Part shown: piece by piece, positions 1 through 6,196 of the stretch
Position numbering within the stretch: the first letter of the stretch is position 1
Layout of the letters: every line of letters begins with the position of its first letter
Assembly: GCA_041609895.1 (NCBI GenBank)
Contig: JBFIPX010000179.1
Span: forward strand, 1-6,959
Reading direction: 5' to 3'
DNA length: 6,959 nucleotides
DNA from: JAHHLP01 sp041609895
GTDB taxonomy: Bacteria > Bacteroidota > Rhodothermia > Rhodothermales > JABDKH01
Translations under genes and position numbers: made by a program
Notes under the pieces: model-generated
What the model saw: only the letters and a program-made list of their open reading frames with translations
Database searches by the model: none
Told to the model about the DNA's origin: nothing

Positions 1-1
1 G

Positions 2-1033
2 GCCCGCGCGTCGAGCGCCGCCGCTTTTGAGGCCGCTCAGCGAGCATACCGGATTATACTGGATCGCTATCCGACATCCATCATCGCCCCGGAGGCAGCA
101 CGTGGCGTCGGGCAGATGGAACTCAGGTGGGCTCGGTCGCTTGGAGAGCGCGCCTTCGAAGGTGGTGAACGGGTACCAACACCGCATTACGACGCCGCCT
201 TGGAAGCATTCGGACGATTTACGGAGATGAATCCCGGGCACGGCCTCTTCCCGTATGTGTTGCTTGACATGGCCCAGATCAAGAGCGACGTGTTCTTTGA
301 ACTGGAAGAGTCGAAGGAGCTATTCGAACAGATCGTTGCGAGGTATCCGGGACATCCGGCCGCGCATGAGGCGCGCTACGCGCTGGGCACGCTAGCGATT
401 TCGCAGGGAAGACTCGACGATGCCAACCTGGTATTCAGGCGGCTGGAGGAGGAACTAAGAATTGGAGAGCAGGCTGAGAGAGCACGCCTTGAGATCGCCC
501 TCGTGCACTTTTACCGCGGTGAGTTTGAAGCCGCACTTACCCTATTGGAGGCGATGGAAGAGAACACCTCCATGGACGTGGCCAATGACGCTATCGAGCT
601 TAAGGTGCTGTTGTTTGAGAACAAGGGTCCGGACTCGCTCGCGACGCCGCTCCGCGAGTATGCAGCCGCTCGATTACTCGTTCGACAGCGACGACTGGCG
701 GAAGCCGATTCTGTTCTCCGCAGCATTCGTGAACAATACGGCGGTCACGCGTTGATCGACGACGCCGATTTCCTGCGAGCCGTCATCTTGCGTGAACGCG
801 GGGAGTATACCGCCGCTGCGACCGCATTTGGAGAGATCCCTCTCGTTTATGAGAACAGCTTTCTGGCGGACAGGAGCCTCTACGAAGCTGCCCAAATCTA
901 CGAGGAGGATCTTGGGGAGCCGGAACGTGCGCTGGAATTGTATTCCCGGATCTTGACCGACTACCCAGCGTCACTGTTACTAATCGATGTGCGCTCTCGC
1001 ATCCGCTTACTACGCGGTGATGGCGTTTTGTAA
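2..1033 (+). CDS. TPR-repeat protein, C-terminal part (5' end outside window)
   Basis: The reading frame is open from base 2 to a TAA at 1031-1033, giving 343 visible residues. The Met at base 116 is internal, because TPR-like helices continue upstream of it (visible residues 8-38, with A-Y-R-I-I-L-D-R-Y-P). Repeated helix pairs of TPR type are visible at about residues 62-95, 103-148, 159-186, 221-244, 249-279 and 287-322. Each has small residues at the packing positions and several end in the R/D-Y-P turn seen in BamD/YbgF-like repeats. No catalytic motif is seen. TPR arrays are protein-binding scaffolds, often periplasmic or envelope-associated in this phylum; whether this one is exported cannot be judged without its N-terminus. 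It lies 46 nt upstream of an exported GATase1-like protein in the same orientation, so the two probably share a transcript. Family assignment is firm; the specific role is unknown. Confidence 0.85.
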   Translation, partial: ARASSAAAFEAAQRAYRIILDRYPTSIIAPEAARGVGQMELRWARSLGERAFEGGERVPTPHYDAALEAFGRFTEMNPGHGLFPYVLLDMAQIKSDVFFELEESKELFEQIVARYPGHPAAHEARYALGTLAISQGRLDDANLVFRRLEEELRIGEQAERARLEIALVHFYRGEFEAALTLLEAMEENTSMDVANDAIELKVLLFENKGPDSLATPLREYAAARLLVRQRRLAEADSVLRSIREQYGGHALIDDADFLRAVILRERGEYTAAATAFGEIPLVYENSFLADRSLYEAAQIYEEDLGEPERALELYSRILTDYPASLLLIDVRSRIRLLRGDGVL

Positions 1034-1070
1034 CGACCGTGCGCTAAGACCGACTCACAACCATCTCTCT

Positions 1071-1074
1071 GGAG
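1071..1074 (+). promoter_or_regulatory. Ribosome binding site GGAG deciding the 1080 start
   Basis: GGAG lies 5 nt before the ATG at 1080. This favours 1080 over the in-frame ATG at 987, which lies inside the upstream TPR gene and would place 31 unlikely residues before a clean signal peptide. Confidence 0.6.
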
Positions 1075-1079
1075 ACCAG

Positions 1080-2393
1080 ATGAATCTTGCGAGGAACATC
1101 CGTTCGGCACGCTGGCCATCCAACACCGGCGCCACGATTGCCTTGCTTGTCGCGGCTACTGCGATGGTGTGTGCACAGCGCGCGCTTGCACAGGACGTCC
1201 TCATTCCCATGGACGAAACCCAGACCAATCACCTCAAGGCTTATGGTGTAGCGTTTTGGGCGTTGGAACGAGCGACCGACGTCGACTGGCTGTTGAATTA
1301 CCGGGGAGGCTCCTTCCTGACGGCCGCCACACCGGATCTGGAAGGTGAGCTGCGGATCCGTGGGGTCACTTACCAGCGAGTTTCGGCGGCAGAGTCGGCG
1401 CAAATTATCGCCGAGATCGAGGACCCTGATCTGAATGCGGCCGTCGTCCGCCTGGAGAAGCCACCGAGAATTGCCGTTTACGCGCCGGATCAAACCCTTC
1501 CATGGGACGACGCCGTCTTGCTGGCCTTGACATACGCAGAGGTCCCGTACGACATGATCTACGACGACGCGGTTCTGGACGGCAAACTGTCGGACTACGA
1601 CTGGCTTCACCTGCACCATGAAGACTTCACCGGTCAATATGGCAAGTTCTACACCTACCGAACAATGCCGTGGTACATCGAACAGCAGCGAGACGCGGAA
1701 GAGCTGGCGAGAAAGAGAGGATTTCGTAAAGTCAGCAAGCTCAAGCTCGCCGTAGCCGAAACGATCCGGGACTATGTGGGTCGAGGTGGATTCCTCTTTG
1801 CGATGTGCTCCGGAACCGACACCTATGACATTGCCCTCGCCGCACATCAGACGGACATCGTACCATCCGAGTACGACGGGGACCCGGTCGATACCGATGC
1901 GCTCTCCGCACTTGACTTCGGACACTCATTCGCGTTCTACAACTTCCGCCCCATCTTCAATCCGAACGAGTACGAGCATGCCGACATCGATTCCGGCCCA
2001 CCTCCGGGCCCCCTACGTAACCCGGCGGTCGATTTCTTTACGCTCTTCGAGTTCAGCGCGAAGTGGGACCCCGTGCCTTCAATGTTGACACAGAATCACG
2101 TTGCAACCGTGAAGGGATTCGTCGGTCAGACAACTGCGTTCAACAAGGAGTTTGTCAAACCAAGCGCTGTGGTGTTGGCGGAGGCTCCCGGACGGAACGA
2201 GGTGAAGTACCTTCATGGTACCTTCGGCGAAGGGACTTTCACGTATTATGCCGGGCATGATCCGGAGGACTACATGCACTACGTTGGCGACCCTCCCACC
2301 GATCTGAATCTGCATAAGAACTCGCCGGGCTATCGACTCATCCTGAATAACATTCTGTTTCCGGCGGCGAAAAAGAAGAAGCAGAAGACTTGA
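1080..2393 (+). CDS. Exported GATase1/ThuA-like fold protein ('asparagine synthetase B'-labelled family)
   Basis: 437 residues. The N-terminus is a Sec signal peptide: basic residues to Arg11, a hydrophobic stretch at about 18-31, then Ala-Leu-Ala before Gln38 as probable cleavage site. The mature protein begins with a segment containing DETQTNHLKAYG (45-56) and NYRGGSFL (73-80). An alpha/beta domain follows: strand RIAVYA (130-135), strand WLHLHHEDF (175-183), then GGFLFAMCSG, where Cys243 sits at a nucleophile-elbow-like turn. Near the C-terminus G-T-F-T-Y-Y-A-G-H-D-P-E (His393) resembles the closing strand of ThuA-like proteins, followed by a final helix ending in LNNILFPA and a Lys-rich tail. 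I recall relatives in Bacteroidota/Rhodothermota labelled asparagine synthetase B, but neither an N-terminal Cys2 amidotransferase nor an ATP-pyrophosphatase P-loop is visible, so that name is not supported by mechanism. Substrate unknown. The upstream TPR neighbour suggests an envelope role. Confidence 0.75.
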   Translation: MNLARNIRSARWPSNTGATIALLVAATAMVCAQRALAQDVLIPMDETQTNHLKAYGVAFWALERATDVDWLLNYRGGSFLTAATPDLEGELRIRGVTYQRVSAAESAQIIAEIEDPDLNAAVVRLEKPPRIAVYAPDQTLPWDDAVLLALTYAEVPYDMIYDDAVLDGKLSDYDWLHLHHEDFTGQYGKFYTYRTMPWYIEQQRDAEELARKRGFRKVSKLKLAVAETIRDYVGRGGFLFAMCSGTDTYDIALAAHQTDIVPSEYDGDPVDTDALSALDFGHSFAFYNFRPIFNPNEYEHADIDSGPPPGPLRNPAVDFFTLFEFSAKWDPVPSMLTQNHVATVKGFVGQTTAFNKEFVKPSAVVLAEAPGRNEVKYLHGTFGEGTFTYYAGHDPEDYMHYVGDPPTDLNLHKNSPGYRLILNNILFPAAKKKKQKT

Positions 2394-2395
2394 CG

Positions 2396-2424
2396 CCGAA
2401 CCGACGTTCGGACATTTCTATTTT
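2396..2424 (+). terminator. Probable intrinsic terminator after the GATase1-like gene
   Basis: A perfect 6-bp stem, CCGAAC (2396-2401) with GTTCGG (2406-2411) around a CGAC tetraloop, begins 3 nt after the stop codon. It is followed by a pyrimidine/T-rich run (ATTTCTATTTT). The stem is short for a strong terminator. Its position right after the stop supports it as the end of the first transcription unit. Confidence 0.55.
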
Positions 2425-2529
2425 CCTTCGAAGCCCGGGCTGAACCCCGTCGTATATTGACTACAAGGTCGGCGCGTTGTCAATCCCACCCGGCCGCCAT
2501 ACCCAACCGTCGGAACTGAAATATCCGCG

Positions 2530-3066
2530 ATGGCAACCGACACGCTCAAAACCGTTTCCGCTTCACGCACGATCATGAACGAGATCGTGCTGCCAAACGA
2601 CACGAATACCCTGGGCAACCTGATGGGCGGCCAGCTATTGCACTGGATGGACATTTGCGCCGCAATCTCTGCTCAGCGGCACACGAACCGGGTTTGCGTA
2701 ACTGCAGCAGTAGACAACGTAGAGTTTCATTCGCCCATCAGGCTTGGCGAAGTAGTCACGCTCGAGAGTCGCGTGAACCGCGTATTTCGAACGTCGATGG
2801 AGGTTGAAATCAACGTATGGGCTGAAAACCCGAGAACTGAGGAGCGACGCAAATGCAACCGGGCCTATTACACATTCGTTTCGGTCGACGACGAACTGAA
2901 GGCAGTCTCGGCACCTCAGATCCGGCCCGAAACCCCGGAAGAGGAAGCAGCCTACGAGGAAGCGGCCCGGAGGCGGGAGTTGCGCCTGGTACTGGCCGGC
3001 AGACTGGAGATGACCGATTCCAAGCACCTTTCAGGAGGACTGTCCTTTTCCCGCATCAAGAAATGA
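2530..3066 (+). CDS. Acyl-CoA thioesterase, single hot-dog domain (YciA/BFIT-like)
   Basis: 178 residues, typical for a one-domain cytosolic hot-dog acyl-CoA hydrolase, which cleaves acyl-CoA to free fatty acid and CoA. The signature LPNDTNTLGNLMGGQLLHWMD spans about residues 21-41; Asp41 is the expected catalytic acid on the central hot-dog helix and Asn26 precedes it as in acyl-CoA thioesterases. The segment NVEFHSPIRLGEVV followed by long beta-strands, and NRAYYTFVSVD, match the remainder of the fold. The C-terminal helix (ETPEEEAAYEEAARRRELR) is usual for this family. No signal peptide. The ATG at 2530 has only a weak Shine-Dalgarno sequence (GGAA, about 2512). The gene follows a terminator-like hairpin and overlaps the next gene by ATGA, so it is likely the first gene of a second unit. 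Acyl chain preference cannot be read from sequence. Confidence 0.9.
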   Translation: MATDTLKTVSASRTIMNEIVLPNDTNTLGNLMGGQLLHWMDICAAISAQRHTNRVCVTAAVDNVEFHSPIRLGEVVTLESRVNRVFRTSMEVEINVWAENPRTEERRKCNRAYYTFVSVDDELKAVSAPQIRPETPEEEAAYEEAARRRELRLVLAGRLEMTDSKHLSGGLSFSRIKK

Positions 3067-3623
3067 GTGCAAACTTCAAACGACAAATGGCGGCCGCAGG
3101 CCTGACCTACGTTATCGGCGCGGCCATAATGCTGCTACCCGTCTGGGAAAACGCAGTCGCGCAGTCGGCGGCCGTGGGACCTGGGTCGACCAGCGATGAA
3201 TACAGGCAGCATGATCCGGTAAGTCCGGTGGGCATCGGCGGGCAGGTCGGAGATCCATCGGGCATCAGCCTGAAGATCTATCGCAAGAGCGATGGCCAGG
3301 GTCTTTTCAAGTCTGCCAAAGCATTCTCATTTCTCGCTGCCTGGGATCTCGAGGACTTCTTTTTCCTGAACGCGCATGCGCTGTACGAGAAGCCAATTCC
3401 TGATTCGCCCTTGAACTACTATCTCGGCCCGGGGGCAATCGTAGGTGTAGATGACAGACCGGCTTCAGACGTTGAACTCGTGTTAGGTATCAGCGGCAAC
3501 TTTGGCCTGAATTTCTTCACCGAGCACTTTGAGGTCTATCTCGAACTGACTCCCTGGATCAAGATCGTTCCGGAGACCGAGGGCGAGCTCGGCGGAGGAA
3601 TTGGTCTACGGTACTACTTCTAG
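3063..3623 (+). CDS. Small secreted protein, probable outer-membrane beta-barrel
   Basis: 186 residues from the ATG at 3063, whose ATGA overlaps the thioesterase stop. No better start exists in frame, and this one gives a signal peptide: Lys6-Arg7, a hydrophobic core at about 10-27, and A-V-A before Gln34 as probable cleavage site. The mature protein (about 150 residues) alternates polar and hydrophobic residues in short strands with aromatic girdles (GISLKIY, FSFLAAWD, FFFLNAHALY, NYYLGPGAIVG, DVELVLGISGNFGLNFF, FEVYLELTPWIKIVP). It ends G-G-G-I-G-L-R-Y-Y-F, the terminal aromatic typical of outer-membrane barrels inserted by BamA. IGGQVGDPSGISLKIY resembles the opening strand of small porin-like proteins in Bacteroidota. 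I do not recognise a named family; ligand or function unknown. AGGAGG at 3033-3038 lies 24 nt before the ATG, too far for a normal site, so translation probably depends on coupling to the upstream gene. Confidence 0.7.
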   Translation: MSANFKRQMAAAGLTYVIGAAIMLLPVWENAVAQSAAVGPGSTSDEYRQHDPVSPVGIGGQVGDPSGISLKIYRKSDGQGLFKSAKAFSFLAAWDLEDFFFLNAHALYEKPIPDSPLNYYLGPGAIVGVDDRPASDVELVLGISGNFGLNFFTEHFEVYLELTPWIKIVPETEGELGGGIGLRYYF

Positions 3624-3648
3624 AAATTCCCGCGAGTGCTGCGCAATC

Positions 3649-4575
3649 TTGCTATTCAATAGAGTTCTCATAACGGGTGCGAACGGCCTGCTCGGCCAGT
3701 CACTTGTTCGACTGATGAGCGGGTTCGCGGAATACGACATCCTCGCTACGGCACGGGACGAGGCTCCTCGCTATGACGGTGGAGCGGGTGGCTACGTCCG
3801 CGTGGACATCGCCGACTACGATGATGTCCGCCGCGTCTTCGCCGACTTCACGCCTAGTGTCGTAATCAACTGCGCAGCGATGACCGCCGTCGACGCTTGC
3901 GAAACCGAACGAGACCGCTGCTGGAATGTTAACGTGGACGCGGTGGAGAATCTCGCTCGCTGCTGCCTCGCGCACGGTAGCCGGCTCGTACAACTGTCGA
4001 CGGACTTTGTGTTCGACGGCGAGCAAGGTCCATATCGCGAGTCGGACCGACCCGAGCCGGTCAATTTCTATGGTAAATCCAAACTCGCCGCCGAGAACTT
4101 TGTACGCGGGGCCGGACTGGATCGGTGGTCCATTGTAAGAACCGTTTTGGTTTTCGGTACCGGGGAGGATCTTAGCCGCTCCAACATCGCGTTGTGGATC
4201 GTCGATCAACTTTCGAAAGGCAACCGCATTTCAATAGTGACCGATCAGTTTCGAACTCCGACATATGTGGATGACCTTGCTCGAGGCGTCGAGCGCATCG
4301 TGCGCTTCAACAAGTCCGGGATCTATCACATTTCGGGACGCGAACTGGTGTCCATTCACGAGTTCGCCAAAACGGTCGCCGAGGTGTTCGAGCTCAACAC
4401 GGGTTTGATCGATGAAGTGGATGCGTCGACGTTCAGCCAGACCGCTCCGCGGCCGCCAAGAACGGGCTTCATCATTCTCAAGGCTGAAACCGAATTGGGA
4501 TTTAAGCCGCGGTCGCTTCGCGACGCGCTACTACATCTCAGGACGAAAATCGAATCCCGGGTATCTACAGACTAG
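3649..4575 (+). CDS. RmlD/RfbD-like dTDP-4-dehydrorhamnose reductase family (extended SDR)
   Basis: 308 residues, close to the usual ~300 of dTDP-4-dehydrorhamnose reductases, which reduce dTDP-4-keto-L-rhamnose with NAD(P)H in nucleotide-sugar synthesis. The NAD(P)-binding loop TGANGLLG (residues 9-16) follows strand RVLI. INCAAMTAVDACE is the RmlD-type segment after the fourth strand. The catalytic set is visible as LSTDFVFDG (Ser117/Thr118) and YGKSK (Tyr141, Lys145); RmlD usually has STDYVFDG, so Phe replaces Tyr there. DQFRTPTYVDDLA matches the family's DQ-x-G/R-x-P-T substrate-loop segment. The start is TTG at 3649: the first in-frame ATG lies beyond the Rossmann loop and would delete it, and upstream TTG 3601 lies inside the preceding gene. 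No other rhamnose genes (rmlA/B/C) are present, so the exact substrate is uncertain; other RmlD-like SDRs are possible. Confidence 0.8.
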   Translation: MLFNRVLITGANGLLGQSLVRLMSGFAEYDILATARDEAPRYDGGAGGYVRVDIADYDDVRRVFADFTPSVVINCAAMTAVDACETERDRCWNVNVDAVENLARCCLAHGSRLVQLSTDFVFDGEQGPYRESDRPEPVNFYGKSKLAAENFVRGAGLDRWSIVRTVLVFGTGEDLSRSNIALWIVDQLSKGNRISIVTDQFRTPTYVDDLARGVERIVRFNKSGIYHISGRELVSIHEFAKTVAEVFELNTGLIDEVDASTFSQTAPRPPRTGFIILKAETELGFKPRSLRDALLHLRTKIESRVSTD

Positions 4576-4601
4576 TACGCAAAACACTGCGCCATAGTAA
4601 G

Positions 4602-4630
4602 TTGTAGCCATCAATGAATCTTTTTATTAC
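4602..4630 (+). promoter_or_regulatory. Possible serS promoter, leaderless spacing
   Basis: TTGTAG (4602-4607) and TATTAC (4625-4630) are separated by 17 bp in the AT-richer 61-nt gap before serS. The match to -35/-10 consensus is partial (3/6 and 4/6). Transcription would begin at about the serS ATG (4637), and no Shine-Dalgarno sequence is seen there. Consensus for this phylum can differ, so this is tentative. Confidence 0.3.
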
Positions 4631-4636
4631 GACTAG

Positions 4637-5917
4637 ATGCTAGATCTGCAGTGGGTCCGGGAGCACCCGGATCGGGTTCGAAAAGCAATGACCAGAAAGG
4701 GCCTGAAGAACACGGACGTGGTCGACAGGCTGCTCGAGGCAGATCGCACACGACGGGCCCAACTCAGCGAGCTTCAGGAGGCGCAGGCCCGATCGAACGA
4801 CGTGTCGAGGGAAATCGGCGAGCTGATGAAGTCCGGACGCAAGGAGGAAGCGAACAATCGAATCGTAGAGACCTCCCGTCTGAAAGATGAGATACGGAAG
4901 CGGGAAGAAGCTGCACGTGCAGCCGAGGCTGCTGTGACCGCCCTGCTACTCGAGATTCCAAACATCCCTCATGACACGGTACCCGACGGATCGGGCGCGA
5001 ATGACAATGAGGTGATTGGCGAGTTTGGTTCACGGCGCGACTTTGACTTCAAGCCGCTCCCGCATTGGGAAATAAGTGAGAATCTCGGATTGATAGATTT
5101 CGAGCGGGGTGCGAAGGTCACCGGTGCCGGCTTTCCATTCTACGTAGGCCCGGGCGCGAAGCTCGAGCGTGCTTTGATCGCGATGTTCCTCGACCTGGCG
5201 AGTGAGGAAGGTGGATATACCGAGATCCAGCCACCCCTTCTTGTCAATGAGGACTCAGCAACGGGGACCGGTCAGCTCCCCGACAAGGAGGACCTCATGT
5301 ATGAGGTGCCGCGAGATGGACTCTATCTCGTGCCTACTGCAGAAGTGCCGGTGACAAATTTCCTGCGCGACGAGATTCTCGATGCCGACTCCCTGCCAAT
5401 CAAGTATTGCGCGTACTCCGCGTGTTTTCGGCGAGAGGCAGGGTCCTACGGAAAGCACGTCCGTGGTCTAAACCGTCTGCACCAGTTTGACAAGGTGGAG
5501 CTCGTGCAATTCGTAAAGCCTGAGGACAGCTACGAGACGCTCGAGATCATGCGCGACGACGCAGAGCGGGTGTTGCAACGACTTGGGTTACCCTATCGCA
5601 GACTCCTGATGTGCACCGGCGACATGGGCTTCAGTCAGGCCAAGAAATACGACCTGGAGGTATGGAGTGCAGGTCAGGAGAGGTGGCTTGAGGTGTCATC
5701 GATATCGAATTTCGAAGCGTTTCAGTCGAGGCGCATGCGAATCCGGTATCGACCGCAGGGGCCGCAGAAGACCGAGTTCGTGCACACTCTCAACGGTAGC
5801 GCACTTGCGTTACCAAGAACAGCTGCGGCGCTTCTTGAGCACCACCAACAGGCGGACGGGACGGTGCTGCTGCCTGAACCACTCAGGCCTTATTACGGGG
5901 CTGACACCATCGGCTGA
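4637..5917 (+). CDS. serS: Seryl-tRNA synthetase
   Basis: 426 residues, the normal length of bacterial SerRS, a cytosolic class II synthetase that charges tRNA-Ser (and tRNA-Sec where present) with serine. The N-terminus MLDLQWVREHPD is standard and is followed by the long antiparallel coiled-coil arm (about residues 27-105, rich in Glu/Arg/Lys/Ala) that grips the tRNA-Ser variable arm. The catalytic domain shows TAEVPVTN, motif 2 as FRREAGSYGKHVRGLNRLHQFDKVELV in outline (Phe264 to Ser270 and onward), EVSSISNFEAFQSRRM, and motif 3 as LNGSALALPRTAAALLE with Arg394. All class-defining residues I can check are present. The start is fixed: an in-frame TAG occupies 4634-4636, directly before the ATG. 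No Shine-Dalgarno sequence and no T-box-like leader is visible in the 61-nt gap. It may be cotranscribed with the upstream reductase or use its own promoter. Confidence 0.98.
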   Translation: MLDLQWVREHPDRVRKAMTRKGLKNTDVVDRLLEADRTRRAQLSELQEAQARSNDVSREIGELMKSGRKEEANNRIVETSRLKDEIRKREEAARAAEAAVTALLLEIPNIPHDTVPDGSGANDNEVIGEFGSRRDFDFKPLPHWEISENLGLIDFERGAKVTGAGFPFYVGPGAKLERALIAMFLDLASEEGGYTEIQPPLLVNEDSATGTGQLPDKEDLMYEVPRDGLYLVPTAEVPVTNFLRDEILDADSLPIKYCAYSACFRREAGSYGKHVRGLNRLHQFDKVELVQFVKPEDSYETLEIMRDDAERVLQRLGLPYRRLLMCTGDMGFSQAKKYDLEVWSAGQERWLEVSSISNFEAFQSRRMRIRYRPQGPQKTEFVHTLNGSALALPRTAAALLEHHQQADGTVLLPEPLRPYYGADTIG

Positions 5918-6022
5918 CGACGCCGGCGACTCTCATCCCGTAGGAGGCGGAAAATCCGGTAATAAGTCTTTCCGTTTCGTAGCCCATCCTCATGAATGTG
6001 ATTGCGGCACCGATTTAAATCA

Positions 6023-6054
6023 GGGCTTCGTTTTGCCGATCTCTCACGAAGCCC
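6023..6054 (+). terminator. 9-bp perfect hairpin downstream of serS (terminator or leader element)
   Basis: GGGCTTCGT (6023-6031) pairs perfectly with ACGAAGCCC (6046-6054) around a 14-nt loop, 105 nt after the serS stop. It is followed by AATAATTACAAAATT, not a T-run, so it is not a classical intrinsic terminator on the + strand. It may be a rho-independent-like pause, a 3'-end stabiliser, or part of the structured leader before the DUF1800 gene. A 10-bp palindrome GATTTAAATC (6012-6021) abuts it. Confidence 0.4.
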
Positions 6055-6093
6055 AATAATTACAAAATTCCTTCCAACGCCTGCTTTCTTCAG

Positions 6094-6120
6094 GCTTCGT
6101 GTCCCCCCGTAAGGGGAAGC
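6094..6120 (+). other. Bulged hairpin with GTAA (GNRA) loop in the DUF1800 leader
   Basis: GCTTC (6094-6098) can pair with GAAGC (6116-6120), and inside it CCC (6106-6108) with GGG (6113-6115) around a GTAA tetraloop, leaving a 7-nt one-sided bulge (6099-6105). GNRA loops are typical of stable RNA hairpins. The adjacent 10-bp palindrome GAAGCGCTTC (6116-6125) offers competing pairing. Confidence 0.35.
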
Positions 6121-6183
6121 GCTTCGCGGCGGCAGTTTGGATCGCTCCAGGGCTCGACAAGATTAGCGCCACCAGAGTCACCC

Positions 6184-6196
6184 GAACGAAGCGTTC
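6184..6196 (+). repeat. 13-bp inverted repeat abutting the DUF1800 start codon
   Basis: GAACG (6184-6188) and CGTTC (6192-6196) form a perfect inverted repeat around AAG, ending at the base before the ATG at 6197. It occupies the position where a Shine-Dalgarno sequence would lie, and no other ribosome binding site is evident. It could hide or mark the initiation region; protein operator is an alternative. Confidence 0.35.

Noticed and set aside
1044..1925. A 293-codon open frame on the minus strand.
   Set aside because: It lies antisense to the signal-peptide-bearing GATase1-like gene, whose motifs are clear; the minus-strand translation shows no recognisable domain and is a codon-use shadow.
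2453..2458. TATATT as a -10 element for the thioesterase gene.
   Set aside because: No -35-like hexamer at 16-18 bp upstream. A promoter probably exists in this 136-nt gap but I cannot place it.
4512..4524. GTCGC-TTC-GCGAC perfect small hairpin.
   Set aside because: It lies within the C-terminal coding part of the RmlD-like gene and has no T-run; likely a by-product of codon choice.
4570..4636. GACTAG repeated at the reductase stop codon and just before the serS ATG.
   Set aside because: A single six-base direct repeat 61 bp apart with no element-like content between; most likely chance.
5942..5947. AGGAGG, a strong Shine-Dalgarno-like hexamer 25 nt after the serS stop.
   Set aside because: No ATG, GTG or TTG follows at a useful distance; the nearest ATG (5992) opens only eight codons.
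5948..5974. CGGAAA / TTTCCG inverted repeat followed by a short T stretch, as a serS terminator.
   Set aside because: The stem is 6 bp, half A/T, with a 15-nt loop, and the T-run is only three bases; too weak to call.
5667..6059. A 130-codon plus-strand frame crossing from serS into the gap.
   Set aside because: Two thirds overlap serS in another frame, there is no plausible start region, and the translation is low-complexity basic sequence without domain features.
6021..6060. The GGGCTTCGT hairpin considered as an integron attC site.
   Set aside because: The required RYYYAAC and GTTRRRY core sites and the second inner pair are missing, and no integrase or cassette array is present.
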